Shown here: positions 39,268 to 49,264 of the stretch, in pieces
Layout of the letters: the number at the start of each line of letters is the position of its first letter
Numbering within the stretch: the stretch's first letter is position 1
NCBI RefSeq assembly: GCF_014192335.1
Contig: NZ_JACHXU010000028.1
Coordinates: forward strand, 55,444 to 119,443
Length of the DNA stretch: 64,000 nt
Source: Aporhodopirellula rubra
GTDB lineage: Bacteria; Planctomycetota; Planctomycetia; Pirellulales; Pirellulaceae
Direction of reading: 5' to 3'
Notes under the pieces: generated by a model
What the model saw: only the letters and a program-made list of their open reading frames with translations
Told to the model about the DNA's origin: nothing
Database searches by the model: none
Made by a program: the position numbers and the translations under genes

Positions 39268-42200
39268 TCAAAACAGATTCGAACCATCCGCAAGCCCCAG
39301 CACCTCGTCGTCGTCTGACAGACCGACGTTGTCAAAAACGTCATCCACGGCCGACGACCACGACGAAACGACAGGCTCGCCTTCCGCTTCGCTCGCGTTG
39401 AGCAAGTTGATCACCATCAGGGCATCGAGTGCCGAAATCATCCCGTCGGCGTTGACATCTTCGTCCTGAAGCGTGCCCGATTCCGATCCCGTGACGCCTG
39501 ACGACTCGCCGGAAGCGTCAATCGCGTTCATCCGGTTAATGATCCGCAACGCATCGAGCGCCGTGACATACCCATCACGGTTAACGTCATAGACGACTTC
39601 GCCTTCACCACGCTGCGGCGTCGCGGGTTCACCACCACCGATCCCGCCACCTGCTGTCCCACCACCCGTAACAGGCGCCGCCCCCGTGGGCGACAAAGAA
39701 CTGTGCTCGGTCGTCTCGAGCAGCGGCACTCCGGGATCCTTGATCGGACCGAACTGCGCGAGTTGTTCGTTGTCACCATCGAACGAAATCGTGACGTCCG
39801 CAACGATCACCGCCCGCAGCCATGTCAGAACATCCTTGACGGCACCGCCATCAACGAGGACCTCGCAGCTTCGCACCTCGTCGACTCCTCGTTGAACGCA
39901 GATGTCGCCCGGGTTCAAATTCGATTGGTCGCCCCCGTCGAGGAACTCACCGTCCTCGTCGAAATTCTCGTCTGATCCAAAGTTGCGATCCGAGAACAGC
40001 ACATCGTTGCCGCCACGTCCGAACAATCGATCCACGTCCGGCCCACCGGCGAGAGCATCTTCGGCGACGCCTCCGAGAAGGTCGTCCGCACCTTCGCCAC
40101 CGTTAATCACGCTCTTGGCATCGTGCCGCACCGAGATTTGATCATCGCCGGCGAGTCCATCAATCCGGACGAACTCAACGTTGTCCGTTTCAATCGGTTC
40201 GAGCGTCGCGTCACCGGATCGATATCCGACCGTGATGCGATCATCATTGTCGGTTCCGACAATCTCGAGTCGGTCGATCACGCCATCGTTGGCGACACCG
40301 CCACCGTTCCAACGGATCGCTTGGTCGCTGCCTGCGATCCCGTACGCAATCAGACTACTGATCGTCAGCGTGTCTTCGGCCGTTCCGGTGTTAATCTGAA
40401 TCGTCTCGACGCTGACCGAATCGACAACCTCGTTGCCCGTTGTTTCGCGAGACGCTTGATCCGCTGCAGGCGTCGTTGTCGCCAAGACTCCGGTTCCCGC
40501 TCCCGTAATGACGTAGCGGAGATCCAACGACACAACCGAAGAATCCGCGTTGACATTGATCACGTCGCCGACGCCCTGCCCCGTGACCTGCGTATCAAAG
40601 GCTTGCTTCGCCGCGTCGATCAACACGCCTTCGGTAAAGTCACGTGTATCGGCTGCGTTACCACCACCATCGATCAACAACTCTCGTGTGCGAGCCTGTT
40701 CGTCTTGGCCGGCTACATTGATCGGATCATCATTGATTCGGCCCAGGTAGCCCGCCGCGTCGGCTCCATCGGCGTTGAGGTTGAACGTGTCATTATCGGC
40801 GCCACCCCCGAGTTCGACAACGGTTTCGAAGAACACTTCATTGACAATAAACTCGTCCGCTCCCGAACCACCGTCAACATTCACCACCGCAGTCGCGTCG
40901 GTTTGAACCGGCGTCAGTGCGGTCGCGTCTCCCAATGTGATCATGTCATCGTCGGAACCGGACTCAACCTCGATCCCCGACGCCGCACCCCGATCGACGA
41001 TCGAAATGGCATCTTCCCCATCGGCCGTATCCACCAACACCACGCTTCGGTCACCCGTCGTTTGAATCGTGACGGTATCCTGCCCCTGCTCCGTATTCAA
41101 ACGCAGGATACTGTCGTCGCCGGTCGTCTCGATCGTGACGGCATCGTTACCAGCGTTAGTGTCAATTGTGACTTGGTTGTCATCGACAGTGGACAAAACG
41201 CTAAGAGTGTCGTTGGCCTGTCCGGTTTCGATTTCGACCGTCTCGACCGTTTGATAATTGACAACGCCGGTCGCCATTGCGGCGGTGCGTTGAAACGTCG
41301 TCGAACTCAACACGTAACGATTGTCGGCAAGACTCGCGTCGTCACTGATGACCAACACATCCCCCTCGACGGTGCTCGCCGACACGCTCACTGAATAACT
41401 CGGTGGTGCTCGGCGTGCCGTGACGCTCGCCGACGCGGTGGGTAGATCGGCGTGCGATTCACCGATCACATAGACGTCACCGAGAATGCCATCGAGCGTT
41501 CCGGAATTCGCATCGGCGTCCGATGAAACATTGAACCTGTCGGTGTCGCCTCCGCCATTTGCAAAGATCGAATTGTCCGCGTCGGTCGACTGAATATTAA
41601 AGACATCGTTACCCAACAACGCGAGAATCGTGATCGAGCCAAGCGTGTCATCGTCGTAGAACAAGGTGTTGGCATTGATTTCAATGGTATCGTTGGTTAC
41701 CAGGATCGTGTCGTTTCCGTCCGTCCCCAACAACGGGCAGAGGTTCCCGCCGACGTTGGTACCGAACGCGTTATCGACGATCGAACCTTCGGGATTGAAA
41801 TACGACAAACCACACTTATCATTGCCATCGATGACGGAGTTCAAAACATGCATTTCGCCGGAGTTGTTAAACGCTCCGCCACCCGACGCCAATCCCGTAT
41901 TGGCGACGTTGTTGGTCAGCGTAACGCCATCGAGCCGAAGTGTCCCCGACTCATTGAACGCACCCCCTCCGCCCTGCCGTGCTCCCGCCCCCATCGCTTC
42001 GTTGGAATCGATCAAGGTCCCCGTGACGTTCATCGTCCCATCACCGTTCCACAACCCGCCGCCCTCTTCGGCCGCGATGTTGCTCTGAAAGGAACCACCG
42101 TTCACCGTCGTCGTGCTCGTGCCGCTGGCGTGAAGCCCGCCGCCGTTGATACCCGCCGTGTTGCCATCGCTCGCGGTCGGTCCGCCGACATCAACGCTGG

Positions 42201-45200
42201 TAACCGTCACCATCCCCGCGTTGTTCTCGATCCCGCCGCCCGCACGGGCCGCGTCGTTGTTCGCGATCACACCGCCGTCGATGGTCACGTTCCCACCGAC
42301 GGTCATCACACCGCCGCCGTTTCCGTTGTTCGCCGTAGCGAGGTTACTGGTGATCGTCGCGTCATCGATATCGAGCGTGCCGCCATCATTGAAGACACCG
42401 CCACCGCCCTGGTCGTTGCCCGCGTTGTCACCTGAGTTCGCGGTGTTCTCGGTTACCGTCGTGCCGTTGATTCGCAACGTCCCGGCACCATTCCAAAGCC
42501 CACCGCCTTCTTCATGTGCCATGTTCAGCCGGAACGTGCCACCGGTGACCGTCACATCGCTGGCTCCGCTCGCGTGCAATCCACCGCCATCGCGACCGCT
42601 CGCATTGGAACCGATAAAGGAATCATCAATCGTGACGGTACCGCCGACTGTCATCACACCGCCGCCGTTACCATCACCGGCAACAGCCACGTTTTCGGTA
42701 ATGGTCGCCTCATCAACATCCAACGTTCCGCCGATATTGAACACTCCACCACCGCCCTGATCGTTGCCGACGTTGTTGCCCGACCTGGCTGTGTTCTCCG
42801 TGATGGTGGCGCCGTTGCGGATCGTCATCACGCCGCTACCGTTCCACAAACCGCCGCCCTCTTCATCGGCGGCGTTATTTTGAAAAGTTCCGCCATCAAC
42901 AACCGTGGTGCTCGCTCCGCTGGCATGGAGCCCGCCGCCGTTAACTCCCGCGGTGTTACCGTCACTCGCGAGCGGGCCCCCAACCGTGACACCCGTCAGT
43001 GTGACGTTGCCCGCATTGTTTTCGATGCCGCCGCCGGCACGGGCCGCGTCATTCGCCTGGATCGTCGTGTCATCAATCATCACGATCCCGCCCACGGTCA
43101 TCACCCCGCCGCCGTTACCGTTGCCCGCAGTCGCGATGTTTTCTGCGATCGTTGCGTTATCAATGTCGAGCGTTCCGCCGATGTTGAACACACCGCCGCC
43201 GCCTTGATCGTTACCCGCGTTAACGCCAGAGTTGGCCGTGTTCTGCGTGATCGTCGTGCCGTTGATATTCAGTTGCCCCGCACCATTCCACAAACCGCCG
43301 CCTTCCTGGTTCGCGACATTGTTTTGGAACAAACCGCCGTTAACGGTCGTGACGCTCGCCGCACCAGAGGCGTGGAGCCCGCCGCCGTTGACCTCAGCGA
43401 AATTCCCCGACGCGACCGCGGGACCACCCACCGTCTCGTTGGTGATCGTGACGTTGCCGTTGTTGTTCTCAATTCCACCGCCCGCCCGACCGGCTCGGTT
43501 GCCTTGAATCGAACTGTCGTCAATTGTCACGGTTCCACCGACAGTCATGACTCCGCCACCGTTGCCGTTGTTCGCGGTGGCAAGGTTATTCGTGATGGCT
43601 GCGTTGTTGATGTCCAACGTACCATCGATGTTGAACACACCGCCGCCGCCTTGATCGTCGCCGGCGTTGTTGCCCGAGTTCGCCGTGTTTTCGGTGATCA
43701 ACGTGTTGTTGATCGTCAGGCTGCCGTCGCCCAACCAAAGCCCACCGCCTTCTTGGGCCGCGACGTTATTTTGAATCACGCCACCGTTGACGGTCGTGAC
43801 ACCGCCCGCACCACTGGCGTGCAGCCCACCACCATTAATACCCGCGATGTTGCCATCCAAAACGGCGGCTCCACCGACGGTGACGTTGGTCAACGTTGCG
43901 GTACCGTTGTTATTCTCGACACCACCGCCGGCGCGTGCGGCCTCGTTGCTTTCAATCACCGTGTCATCAATCACCAGCGTCCCGCCCACGGTCATCACAC
44001 CGCCACCGTTGCCGTTGTTGTCGATCGCCTCGTTGTTGGTGATGGCCGCGTTGTTCTCGATCGTCAGCACACCGCCGTTGTTGAACAGGCCGCCGCCACC
44101 CTGATCGTTCCCGGCATTGTTTGCCGACCGAGCGATGTTTGCATTGATCGAGGTTGCATTCACGATCATGGTTCCCGCATCGCTGTTCCACAGCCCACCG
44201 CCCTCTTCTCGGGCAAGATTGCCTTGCACCAACCCGCCGCTAAACGTCACGCCCGCGAGGCCTGTGACATGCAAGCCACCGCCGTTGCCGGGACTCGGAG
44301 TCGTGGCCGTGGTGCCGCCGCCGTCGACATCGTTGTCGAGCAAATCAACACTCGTCAACGTCATCGTGCCCGCGACGATTTCGATCCCACCGCCCGCTCG
44401 GTTGGCCGAATTGTTCTCGACCGTTGTATTATCAACCGTGACGGTTCCCGCCAATGAAAAAAGTCCGCCACCGCTGCCCTGAACCCCATCGGCCTGGTTG
44501 CCTTCGATGGTGGCGTCATCAATGTCGAGCATGCCCGAGTCGTTAAAAATCCCACCGCCACCATTGTCCGCCGCATCACCGCTCGCGGTATTCCTTTGAA
44601 TCGTGGTACCAGTGACCGTCATCGTGCCGGCCCCGTTCCACAAACCGCCCCCTTCACTCGCCGACACGTTATCTGAAACCGTTCCGCGGACAATCGCGAC
44701 ATTCCCGTCACCGGTCACGTGCAAACCGCCACCGTTCCCGGGAGCCCCCACGGCGGGCAACACGCCCGCGTTGTTACCATTGATCTCCACGTCGGTGAAC
44801 GTGACGACCGTTCCGGCGACCGTTTCCACGCCGCCGCCCGCACGATTCGCGAGGTTGTTATTGATGAACGAATCCGTCACCGTCAGCGTCCCCGCGTTGA
44901 ACACGCCGCCTCCACTGCCAGCCCCAACGGTCGCCGTGTTCCCCTCAATCCGAGTGCCACCGCGGACAGTGAGATTTGCACCGTCGTTGTAAACGCCACC
45001 GCCCCCGTCGGTCGGCGCCGCGCCACCACTCGCCGTGTTGTTTTGAATCGTCACGCCGTCGAGCGTCGCTGTCGTTGTGGTCTCGGATGAGTTGTTGATC
45101 AGCAAACCGCCACCGATGGTCGCCGAGTTGCCCGAGATCATCCCGCCGTTGATGAGAACCGTTTCCAGTTCGCTGAGTGTCAAACCCCGTCCAGGCGTAT

Positions 45201-46038
45201 TGATCAGATCGACATCCGTGGTCGTCAAAACGTCGTCATCGGAGTCACCACCATCAATGATCAGCGACGCTGCATACAGCGAGTCGAGCGTACTAACGTT
45301 GATGATGTCGGCTCCGGTGCCCGCATTCACGGTCAACGAATTCGTGGGACTGACAAACAGAACGCTCTCGCCTAACGTCGAGTCGATCAGGTTCACGTTG
45401 TCGCCGGCGGCACCACCATCGGACAACGCAATCGTCTCATCGCCGCCAGTGAAAGTGAAAACGCGATTGACCGCGTTGAGGTTATCGATAACAGGTTCCA
45501 AACCGGTGTAGTCGATCGTTGCCGTTTGGCCGGCCGCCTCGATCGCGATCGATCCGTCGTTCTCGTTGACGAACGTGTGATGAATCGATTCGGCCGCCGC
45601 ACCGTCAATATCGCCACCGATCAACTCGATGGAGTCGCTCCCGCTCGTCGATTGTCCGCCGCCCTCAAACACGATCGGCGTGCCGATGAAACCGCCGCTG
45701 TAATCCACACGCAATGTGTCGTCACTGTCCGATCCGACCACTCGCAACGAGTCAATTGCCGCCGCGTCCTGACGCAGAAGTTCACCGCCGACACTTCCCG
45801 AGACCACGATTTCCGCCCCGTCCATGACCACATCCAACGTCTCGCCACCCGCAGTCGCAAAGACATCGGTGGCCAGGAGTTGCCGATTCTCAAGCGATTC
45901 GAACAACCGACGTCGCTTGTGTTTCCGCGTTTCCGTTGCCGTGACAGAGACCGATCGAGACCGTTCGATCCAACGCTTGAGTAGACCACGGCGTGAGGAG
46001 TTTTCAGCAGGCATGTTGTGTTTCGTCGGAAAAGTCAA
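39268..46038 (-). CDS. Giant exported beta-helix repeat protein with LEPR-XLL-like N-terminus and type I dockerin
   Basis: 2256 residues (2248 if the ATG at 46014 is used). The N-terminus is Arg/Lys-rich and carries RRLFESLENRQLLA, a LEPR-XLL-type motif found on many giant planctomycete surface proteins. Residues about 290-1460 are right-handed beta-helix-like repeats dominated by GGGLHASG, EGGGLWNGAG, QGGGGVFNIGGTLDI and GNGGGVMTVGGTVTI, in units of about 149 residues. After a Cys-containing segment come Asp/Gly/Thr-rich repeats with RTX-like GGxGND. The C-terminus (about 2145-2230) holds two dockerin loops, DVNRDGYVTALDAL and DVNADGMISALDAL, with Ca2+-binding Asp/Asn positions intact. It is probably displayed outside the cell; the cohesin partner is not in this window. 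Confidence 0.88.
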   Translation of the reverse strand: MTFPTKHNMPAENSSRRGLLKRWIERSRSVSVTATETRKHKRRRLFESLENRQLLATDVFATAGGETLDVVMDGAEIVVSGSVGGELLRQDAAAIDSLRVVGSDSDDTLRVDYSGGFIGTPIVFEGGGQSTSGSDSIELIGGDIDGAAAESIHHTFVNENDGSIAIEAAGQTATIDYTGLEPVIDNLNAVNRVFTFTGGDETIALSDGGAAGDNVNLIDSTLGESVLFVSPTNSLTVNAGTGADIINVSTLDSLYAASLIIDGGDSDDDVLTTTDVDLINTPGRGLTLSELETVLINGGMISGNSATIGGGLLINNSSETTTTATLDGVTIQNNTASGGAAPTDGGGGVYNDGANLTVRGGTRIEGNTATVGAGSGGGVFNAGTLTVTDSFINNNLANRAGGGVETVAGTVVTFTDVEINGNNAGVLPAVGAPGNGGGLHVTGDGNVAIVRGTVSDNVSASEGGGLWNGAGTMTVTGTTIQRNTASGDAADNGGGGIFNDSGMLDIDDATIEGNQADGVQGSGGGLFSLAGTVTVDNTTVENNSANRAGGGIEIVAGTMTLTSVDLLDNDVDGGGTTATTPSPGNGGGLHVTGLAGVTFSGGLVQGNLAREEGGGLWNSDAGTMIVNATSINANIARSANNAGNDQGGGGLFNNGGVLTIENNAAITNNEAIDNNGNGGGVMTVGGTLVIDDTVIESNEAARAGGGVENNNGTATLTNVTVGGAAVLDGNIAGINGGGLHASGAGGVTTVNGGVIQNNVAAQEGGGLWLGDGSLTINNTLITENTANSGNNAGDDQGGGGVFNIDGTLDINNAAITNNLATANNGNGGGVMTVGGTVTIDDSSIQGNRAGRAGGGIENNNGNVTITNETVGGPAVASGNFAEVNGGGLHASGAASVTTVNGGLFQNNVANQEGGGLWNGAGQLNINGTTITQNTANSGVNAGNDQGGGGVFNIGGTLDIDNATIAENIATAGNGNGGGVMTVGGIVMIDDTTIQANDAARAGGGIENNAGNVTLTGVTVGGPLASDGNTAGVNGGGLHASGASTTVVDGGTFQNNAADEEGGGLWNGSGVMTIRNGATITENTARSGNNVGNDQGGGGVFNIGGTLDVDEATITENVAVAGDGNGGGVMTVGGTVTIDDSFIGSNASGRDGGGLHASGASDVTVTGGTFRLNMAHEEGGGLWNGAGTLRINGTTVTENTANSGDNAGNDQGGGGVFNDGGTLDIDDATITSNLATANNGNGGGVMTVGGNVTIDGGVIANNDAARAGGGIENNAGMVTVTSVDVGGPTASDGNTAGINGGGLHASGTSTTTVNGGSFQSNIAAEEGGGLWNGDGTMNVTGTLIDSNEAMGAGARQGGGGAFNESGTLRLDGVTLTNNVANTGLASGGGAFNNSGEMHVLNSVIDGNDKCGLSYFNPEGSIVDNAFGTNVGGNLCPLLGTDGNDTILVTNDTIEINANTLFYDDDTLGSITILALLGNDVFNIQSTDADNSIFANGGGDTDRFNVSSDADANSGTLDGILGDVYVIGESHADLPTASASVTARRAPPSYSVSVSASTVEGDVLVISDDASLADNRYVLSSTTFQRTAAMATGVVNYQTVETVEIETGQANDTLSVLSTVDDNQVTIDTNAGNDAVTIETTGDDSILRLNTEQGQDTVTIQTTGDRSVVLVDTADGEDAISIVDRGAASGIEVESGSDDDMITLGDATALTPVQTDATAVVNVDGGSGADEFIVNEVFFETVVELGGGADNDTFNLNADGADAAGYLGRINDDPINVAGQDEQARTRELLIDGGGNAADTRDFTEGVLIDAAKQAFDTQVTGQGVGDVINVNADSSVVSLDLRYVITGAGTGVLATTTPAADQASRETTGNEVVDSVSVETIQINTGTAEDTLTISSLIAYGIAGSDQAIRWNGGGVANDGVIDRLEIVGTDNDDRITVGYRSGDATLEPIETDNVEFVRIDGLAGDDQISVRHDAKSVINGGEGADDLLGGVAEDALAGGPDVDRLFGRGGNDVLFSDRNFGSDENFDEDGEFLDGGDQSNLNPGDICVQRGVDEVRSCEVLVDGGAVKDVLTWLRAVIVADVTISFDGDNEQLAQFGPIKDPGVPLLETTEHSSLSPTGAAPVTGGGTAGGGIGGGEPATPQRGEGEVVYDVNRDGYVTALDALRIINRMNAIDASGESSGVTGSESGTLQDEDVNADGMISALDALMVINLLNASEAEGEPVVSSWSSAVDDVFDNVGLSDDDEVLGLADGSNLF
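42130..44719 (-). repeat. In-gene long tandem repeats of about 447 bp
   Basis: The codons for the GGGLH motif recur at 44719, 44269, 43819, 43372, 42925, 42574 and 42130, that is at spacings of 450, 450, 447, 447, 351 and 444 bp. All are multiples of three. The 351-bp unit lacks one 96-bp block present in the others. Confidence 0.85.
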
Positions 46039-46528
46039 TGGATGCAGATCATCAGACGCGAGCGGCGAGCCCCTCGTAAGATAGGCAGTTTACACCAGTG
46101 TCTGGGGGGCGAGTCATTTTAATTACACCGGTCGCACGGCGTCAGAATCGTCCCAATCGTCCACAAAACCCCACCGAGAGACTCACCCAGCAAATCAATC
46201 TCGAGTCCGCAATTCGGCTGGCTGACCCGTTGAACTCCAGCGGCGAACATCGCAGCACGAAGATTGCCCCGGATCCAAAATCTGCTCCAGAAACGAAGAT
46301 TGCCGCAGCGCCAGAGGCTCTTACCAGAGCGGCCACCAAATTGCCGGAACGCTGCCCCAGGCGGCTCCCGATCCCGAGAGCAAACGCAAACACTCACGTG
46401 TCTCGGCTCAAGCGGTGCGTGCTGCAGGATGAAAGAGACCTGCAGACTTAGAATTCCATACCTAATCACGTCCCCGATCGCGTCCGTCGAGAATTCCCAG
46501 ACGGAGCGTTCAAGGGGCGGCTAGCGGT
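46039..46528. other. Intergenic region upstream of the beta-helix/dockerin gene; no convincing gene
   Basis: 490 bp holding the leader of the giant gene. Overlapping short frames on both strands are Arg/Ser-rich without family resemblance. No hairpin or RNA recognised. Confidence 0.5.
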
Positions 46529-48505
46529 TTATCGGTCCTTGACGTACCAACCCGATTCCTGCGATTGGCTGCGAACCTTCGACTGCCAATCGTTTGCCGA
46601 TCCGGTCGGTGCGGCGGGCCGCTGGGTCGAAACCGGTTGGCGGCGTTCGGTGTACGATCGAGTCGGCACACGATCTTGCGGTCCCTGCACGGATGCTTCC
46701 CGGACCGGAACGCTCAACCGCTGCGTGCCGGAGTAACCCGACGAACGATCCACGCCCTGATTGAACTGCGTCGTCGGTGGCGGCAACGCGGGCAACAGAT
46801 CAGGTGCTTTCAACCGTTCAGTCGTATCGAACGGATTGCGATAATCCTCCGGTGCAGGGATTGGTCGCACACGCGGTGCCGAAGTTCCCGATCCGGTCGC
46901 ATACCGGCGATCAACGTTCGGCCGTTGCACACCGGTTGTCAATTCGCGCAGGTCCTGTTGATCGCGTTCAATCTCCCAACGACTCCGTTGGTTAGTCTCC
47001 TCGGTTGAGGGCCGAGTGTTGGCCGGTGGCATGAGCTGGTTGTACGACTCCGGCGTCGATTCATCGGCACCCTGGTCGGCGTCGGATTGATCGTAGTTGT
47101 TCGAATTCCCATAGCCATTCGAATCGTTGTACGATTCTTGATTCGCACCATAAGGAGTGTAAACCGAATCACGCTTCGCCTCGGCCTCTTTCTGCAATGC
47201 CGCACGACCGGCTTCGTAACCTTGACGATACGCGTCGTCGGCTGACTTCGAGTCCGAATAAGCATCCGGTGAAGCGGGACGAGCCGATTGCAGAGACGGA
47301 GCCGGGAACGGTTCGCTGTCTTCTGACTCGAACGACGGTTGGTAACTCGGCGAACTGCCCGTCAGCGGCTGCAGGTTCGTGCTCGGATAGCTCGACGACG
47401 GCTCCGAATAGCTCGGCTCCATCGAGTAACTCGGACGCCCCGAATAGGTTGACGTCGAAGGCAACGTCGGAGGCGATACCGGCTGCAAATCACCGCTACC
47501 GCCGATCGGTCCCACGCTTCCCGGCGACGTCATGCCCGGTGACAGAGTGCTGGGCGACAGGTTGCTAGGTGGTAACGTGCTCGGGATCGGCGACGCACCG
47601 TAGAGCGATCCGCTCGGGCCATAGGATTGGGCGCTGCACGGATCGATACCGCTCACGGGATCAACGCCACACGACGAACCCGTTATCGGTGCCGCACCGG
47701 CGTACGGTGCCGGTTGCAACGTGGCATACGGCGTGCGTTGAAGTTGTTGTACCGTCGACGTGCACGGTTGCTGAACCGTGACGGTCGTTCCCGTTACCGG
47801 ATCCACTGTCGTCGCGGGACGATAGTAAGTGATCGGGGCGGTGTAGTAAGACGTGCGATATCCGGTTCCGAGAAAGGAATTAAAGAACCGAGCCAAACCG
47901 CTGCGGATCGGCGTCGGATACGTTCGCTCGATCGGCAACGCAACCGTCGATCCCATGTCGGCCCGATAGGACGTCACAGGTTGATTGACCACCGACGGCG
48001 ACGCGGAAGCATAGTTATTTGGGTAAACGTTTCCGGTGCCGTAAAACGAGTTTCCCGCTGTCGCGGCGCCACGATAACCCGAGATCACCGGCTGACCGGT
48101 GTAGACCGACGGGTTGTCCAAAGGCACAGCGCCGTAGGCAGGTCGCTGAACCGCGTAAGGCGACGACGGAGCGTAGATGCTCGTACCGGCCAGCGGCAAC
48201 GAAGTCGTATTCGGGGCGGCCGTGACGATCGGTGTGTAACCGGCCGTGTAGGGCGTGTATCCGGCCGCGTAAGGCGAGACCGTCGGTGTTCCAGGTGTGA
48301 TCGGGATGGTCGAGACCGGAACCGGCGGCGCGAGCGCGTATGCCGGTTGTCGACCGTACAACCAATCCGTCAGGCAGCATGCTGACGCCGATGGCGCAGC
48401 AGTGACCGCGGCAGTCGCGATCATTGCGAACAGAACCCGACGCGCAGGATGTTTGCGGGCGGAATGCGTTCGAGCAGGGTTGGTTCGGATCAGGCGGGCA
48501 GGCAT
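46529..48505 (-). CDS. Pro/Ser/Tyr-rich secreted protein of unknown function
   Basis: 658 residues with a long basic n-region and hydrophobic core ending APSASA, so the mature protein begins near CCLTDWLYG, again with a vicinal Cys pair. It continues with repeats of the YTAGYTPI type, a Cys-containing segment (SSCGVDPVSGIDPC) and a long low-complexity tract rich in Pro, Ser and Tyr (SYSEPSSSYPS). A charged stretch near residues 440-470 (SADDAYRQGYEAGRAALQKE) could be helical. The C-terminal third is polar and probably disordered. It is likely envelope-located. No enzyme domain is recognisable. Two 18-bp direct repeats upstream may be regulatory. The gene is read in the same direction as the giant gene but 490 bp away. 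Confidence 0.7.
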   Translation of the reverse strand: MPARLIRTNPARTHSARKHPARRVLFAMIATAAVTAAPSASACCLTDWLYGRQPAYALAPPVPVSTIPITPGTPTVSPYAAGYTPYTAGYTPIVTAAPNTTSLPLAGTSIYAPSSPYAVQRPAYGAVPLDNPSVYTGQPVISGYRGAATAGNSFYGTGNVYPNNYASASPSVVNQPVTSYRADMGSTVALPIERTYPTPIRSGLARFFNSFLGTGYRTSYYTAPITYYRPATTVDPVTGTTVTVQQPCTSTVQQLQRTPYATLQPAPYAGAAPITGSSCGVDPVSGIDPCSAQSYGPSGSLYGASPIPSTLPPSNLSPSTLSPGMTSPGSVGPIGGSGDLQPVSPPTLPSTSTYSGRPSYSMEPSYSEPSSSYPSTNLQPLTGSSPSYQPSFESEDSEPFPAPSLQSARPASPDAYSDSKSADDAYRQGYEAGRAALQKEAEAKRDSVYTPYGANQESYNDSNGYGNSNNYDQSDADQGADESTPESYNQLMPPANTRPSTEETNQRSRWEIERDQQDLRELTTGVQRPNVDRRYATGSGTSAPRVRPIPAPEDYRNPFDTTERLKAPDLLPALPPPTTQFNQGVDRSSGYSGTQRLSVPVREASVQGPQDRVPTRSYTERRQPVSTQRPAAPTGSANDWQSKVRSQSQESGWYVKDR

Positions 48506-48578
48506 TGGCCATTCCAGCGGTTAGCGTCAAAAAACGAGACGAGCAAATCGGAACCACTCGATCGCCGTCGAACCGTAT

Positions 48579-48614
48579 GTCATTGAATTCATGACAGTCA
48601 TTGAATCCATGACC
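48579..48614. promoter_or_regulatory. Tandem 18-bp direct repeats with internal dyad symmetry
   Basis: GTCATTGAATTCATGACA is followed directly by GTCATTGAATCCATGACC. Each unit has TCAT/ATGA dyad symmetry. They lie 74-110 bp upstream of the secreted protein gene that starts at 48505, a plausible operator location; no regulator is identified. Confidence 0.4.
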
Positions 48615-48790
48615 GTTCAATCCACGAGGCGAGCGTGTTCCGGTGCAAGTGAACGTCTCAGCCCCTGCAGGGTCAATGGTTCTTGAGCCGAAATCAGAAC
48701 GTTGAGAAGGTTTGCCGTTAGCGAGAAATCGGTTGAAACGATTAGGCAGAATAATTGCCCTAACGACTCGGACACGTGGGCTGACCGCGT

Positions 48791-49264
48791 TTAACCGTAC
48801 ACGTCGGCGGGATCGACGAGCCGAGGCTCTCGGACATCGACGCTGCCGTCCGAATCGACGTTACGAAAGAAACAACTTGCGTAACCCTCATGACACGCAG
48901 CACCGGTCTGGTCGACGTGCAAAAGAATTGTGTCGGCATCACAATCGACTTGGACACTGCGTACGATCTGTTGATGGCCGCTCGTCTCACCCTTGCGCCA
49001 TAACTTGCCCCGCGAGCGACTGAAATAAACCGCGCGCCCGGTTTGCATCGTCTCCGTCCACGCTTCGAGATTCATCCACGCCAACATCAATACACGCCCC
49101 GAACGGGCGTCCTGAGCGATCGCGGGCAGCAACCGATCCTCACTGGCGTCGCAGAGGACTCCCGCGTCGAAGTTGGGCATCAATGCATCATCGGACTGGG
49201 ATGCGTCACCCGATTGGGATGCGTCGCCAGATTGAGGTGCGTTGTCAGATTGAGAGGAAGTCAT
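48791..49264 (-). CDS. hisI: Phosphoribosyl-AMP cyclohydrolase
   Basis: 157 residues; opens the adenine ring of phosphoribosyl-AMP in histidine synthesis. Landmarks: [32 protein letters not shown], the metal-binding DCDADTILL and [15 protein letters not shown] with its Cys ligands. It is a single-domain HisI without the HisE pyrophosphohydrolase. About 29 residues precede the conserved core and consist of short Ser-Gln-Ser-Gly/Asp-Asp-Ala repeats, an unusual extension encoded by an 18-bp-type minisatellite. The start at 49264 is supported because its ATG overlaps the stop of the upstream oxidoreductase gene (ATGA). The coupling with an MDR oxidoreductase is not a normal his arrangement. Start at the internal MPNF is possible. 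Confidence 0.93.
   Translation of the reverse strand: MTSSQSDNAPQSGDASQSGDASQSDDALMPNFDAGVLCDASEDRLLPAIAQDARSGRVLMLAWMNLEAWTETMQTGRAVYFSRSRGKLWRKGETSGHQQIVRSVQVDCDADTILLHVDQTGAACHEGYASCFFRNVDSDGSVDVREPRLVDPADVYG

Noticed and set aside
42514..44457. 647-residue plus-strand frame
   Set aside because: It is antisense to the beta-helix repeats of the giant minus-strand gene and only reflects their periodic GC-rich codons.
42000..44750. CRISPR-like regular repeats
   Set aside because: The repeats are coding, in frame, about 447 bp long and diverged, with no short identical repeats or unique spacers.
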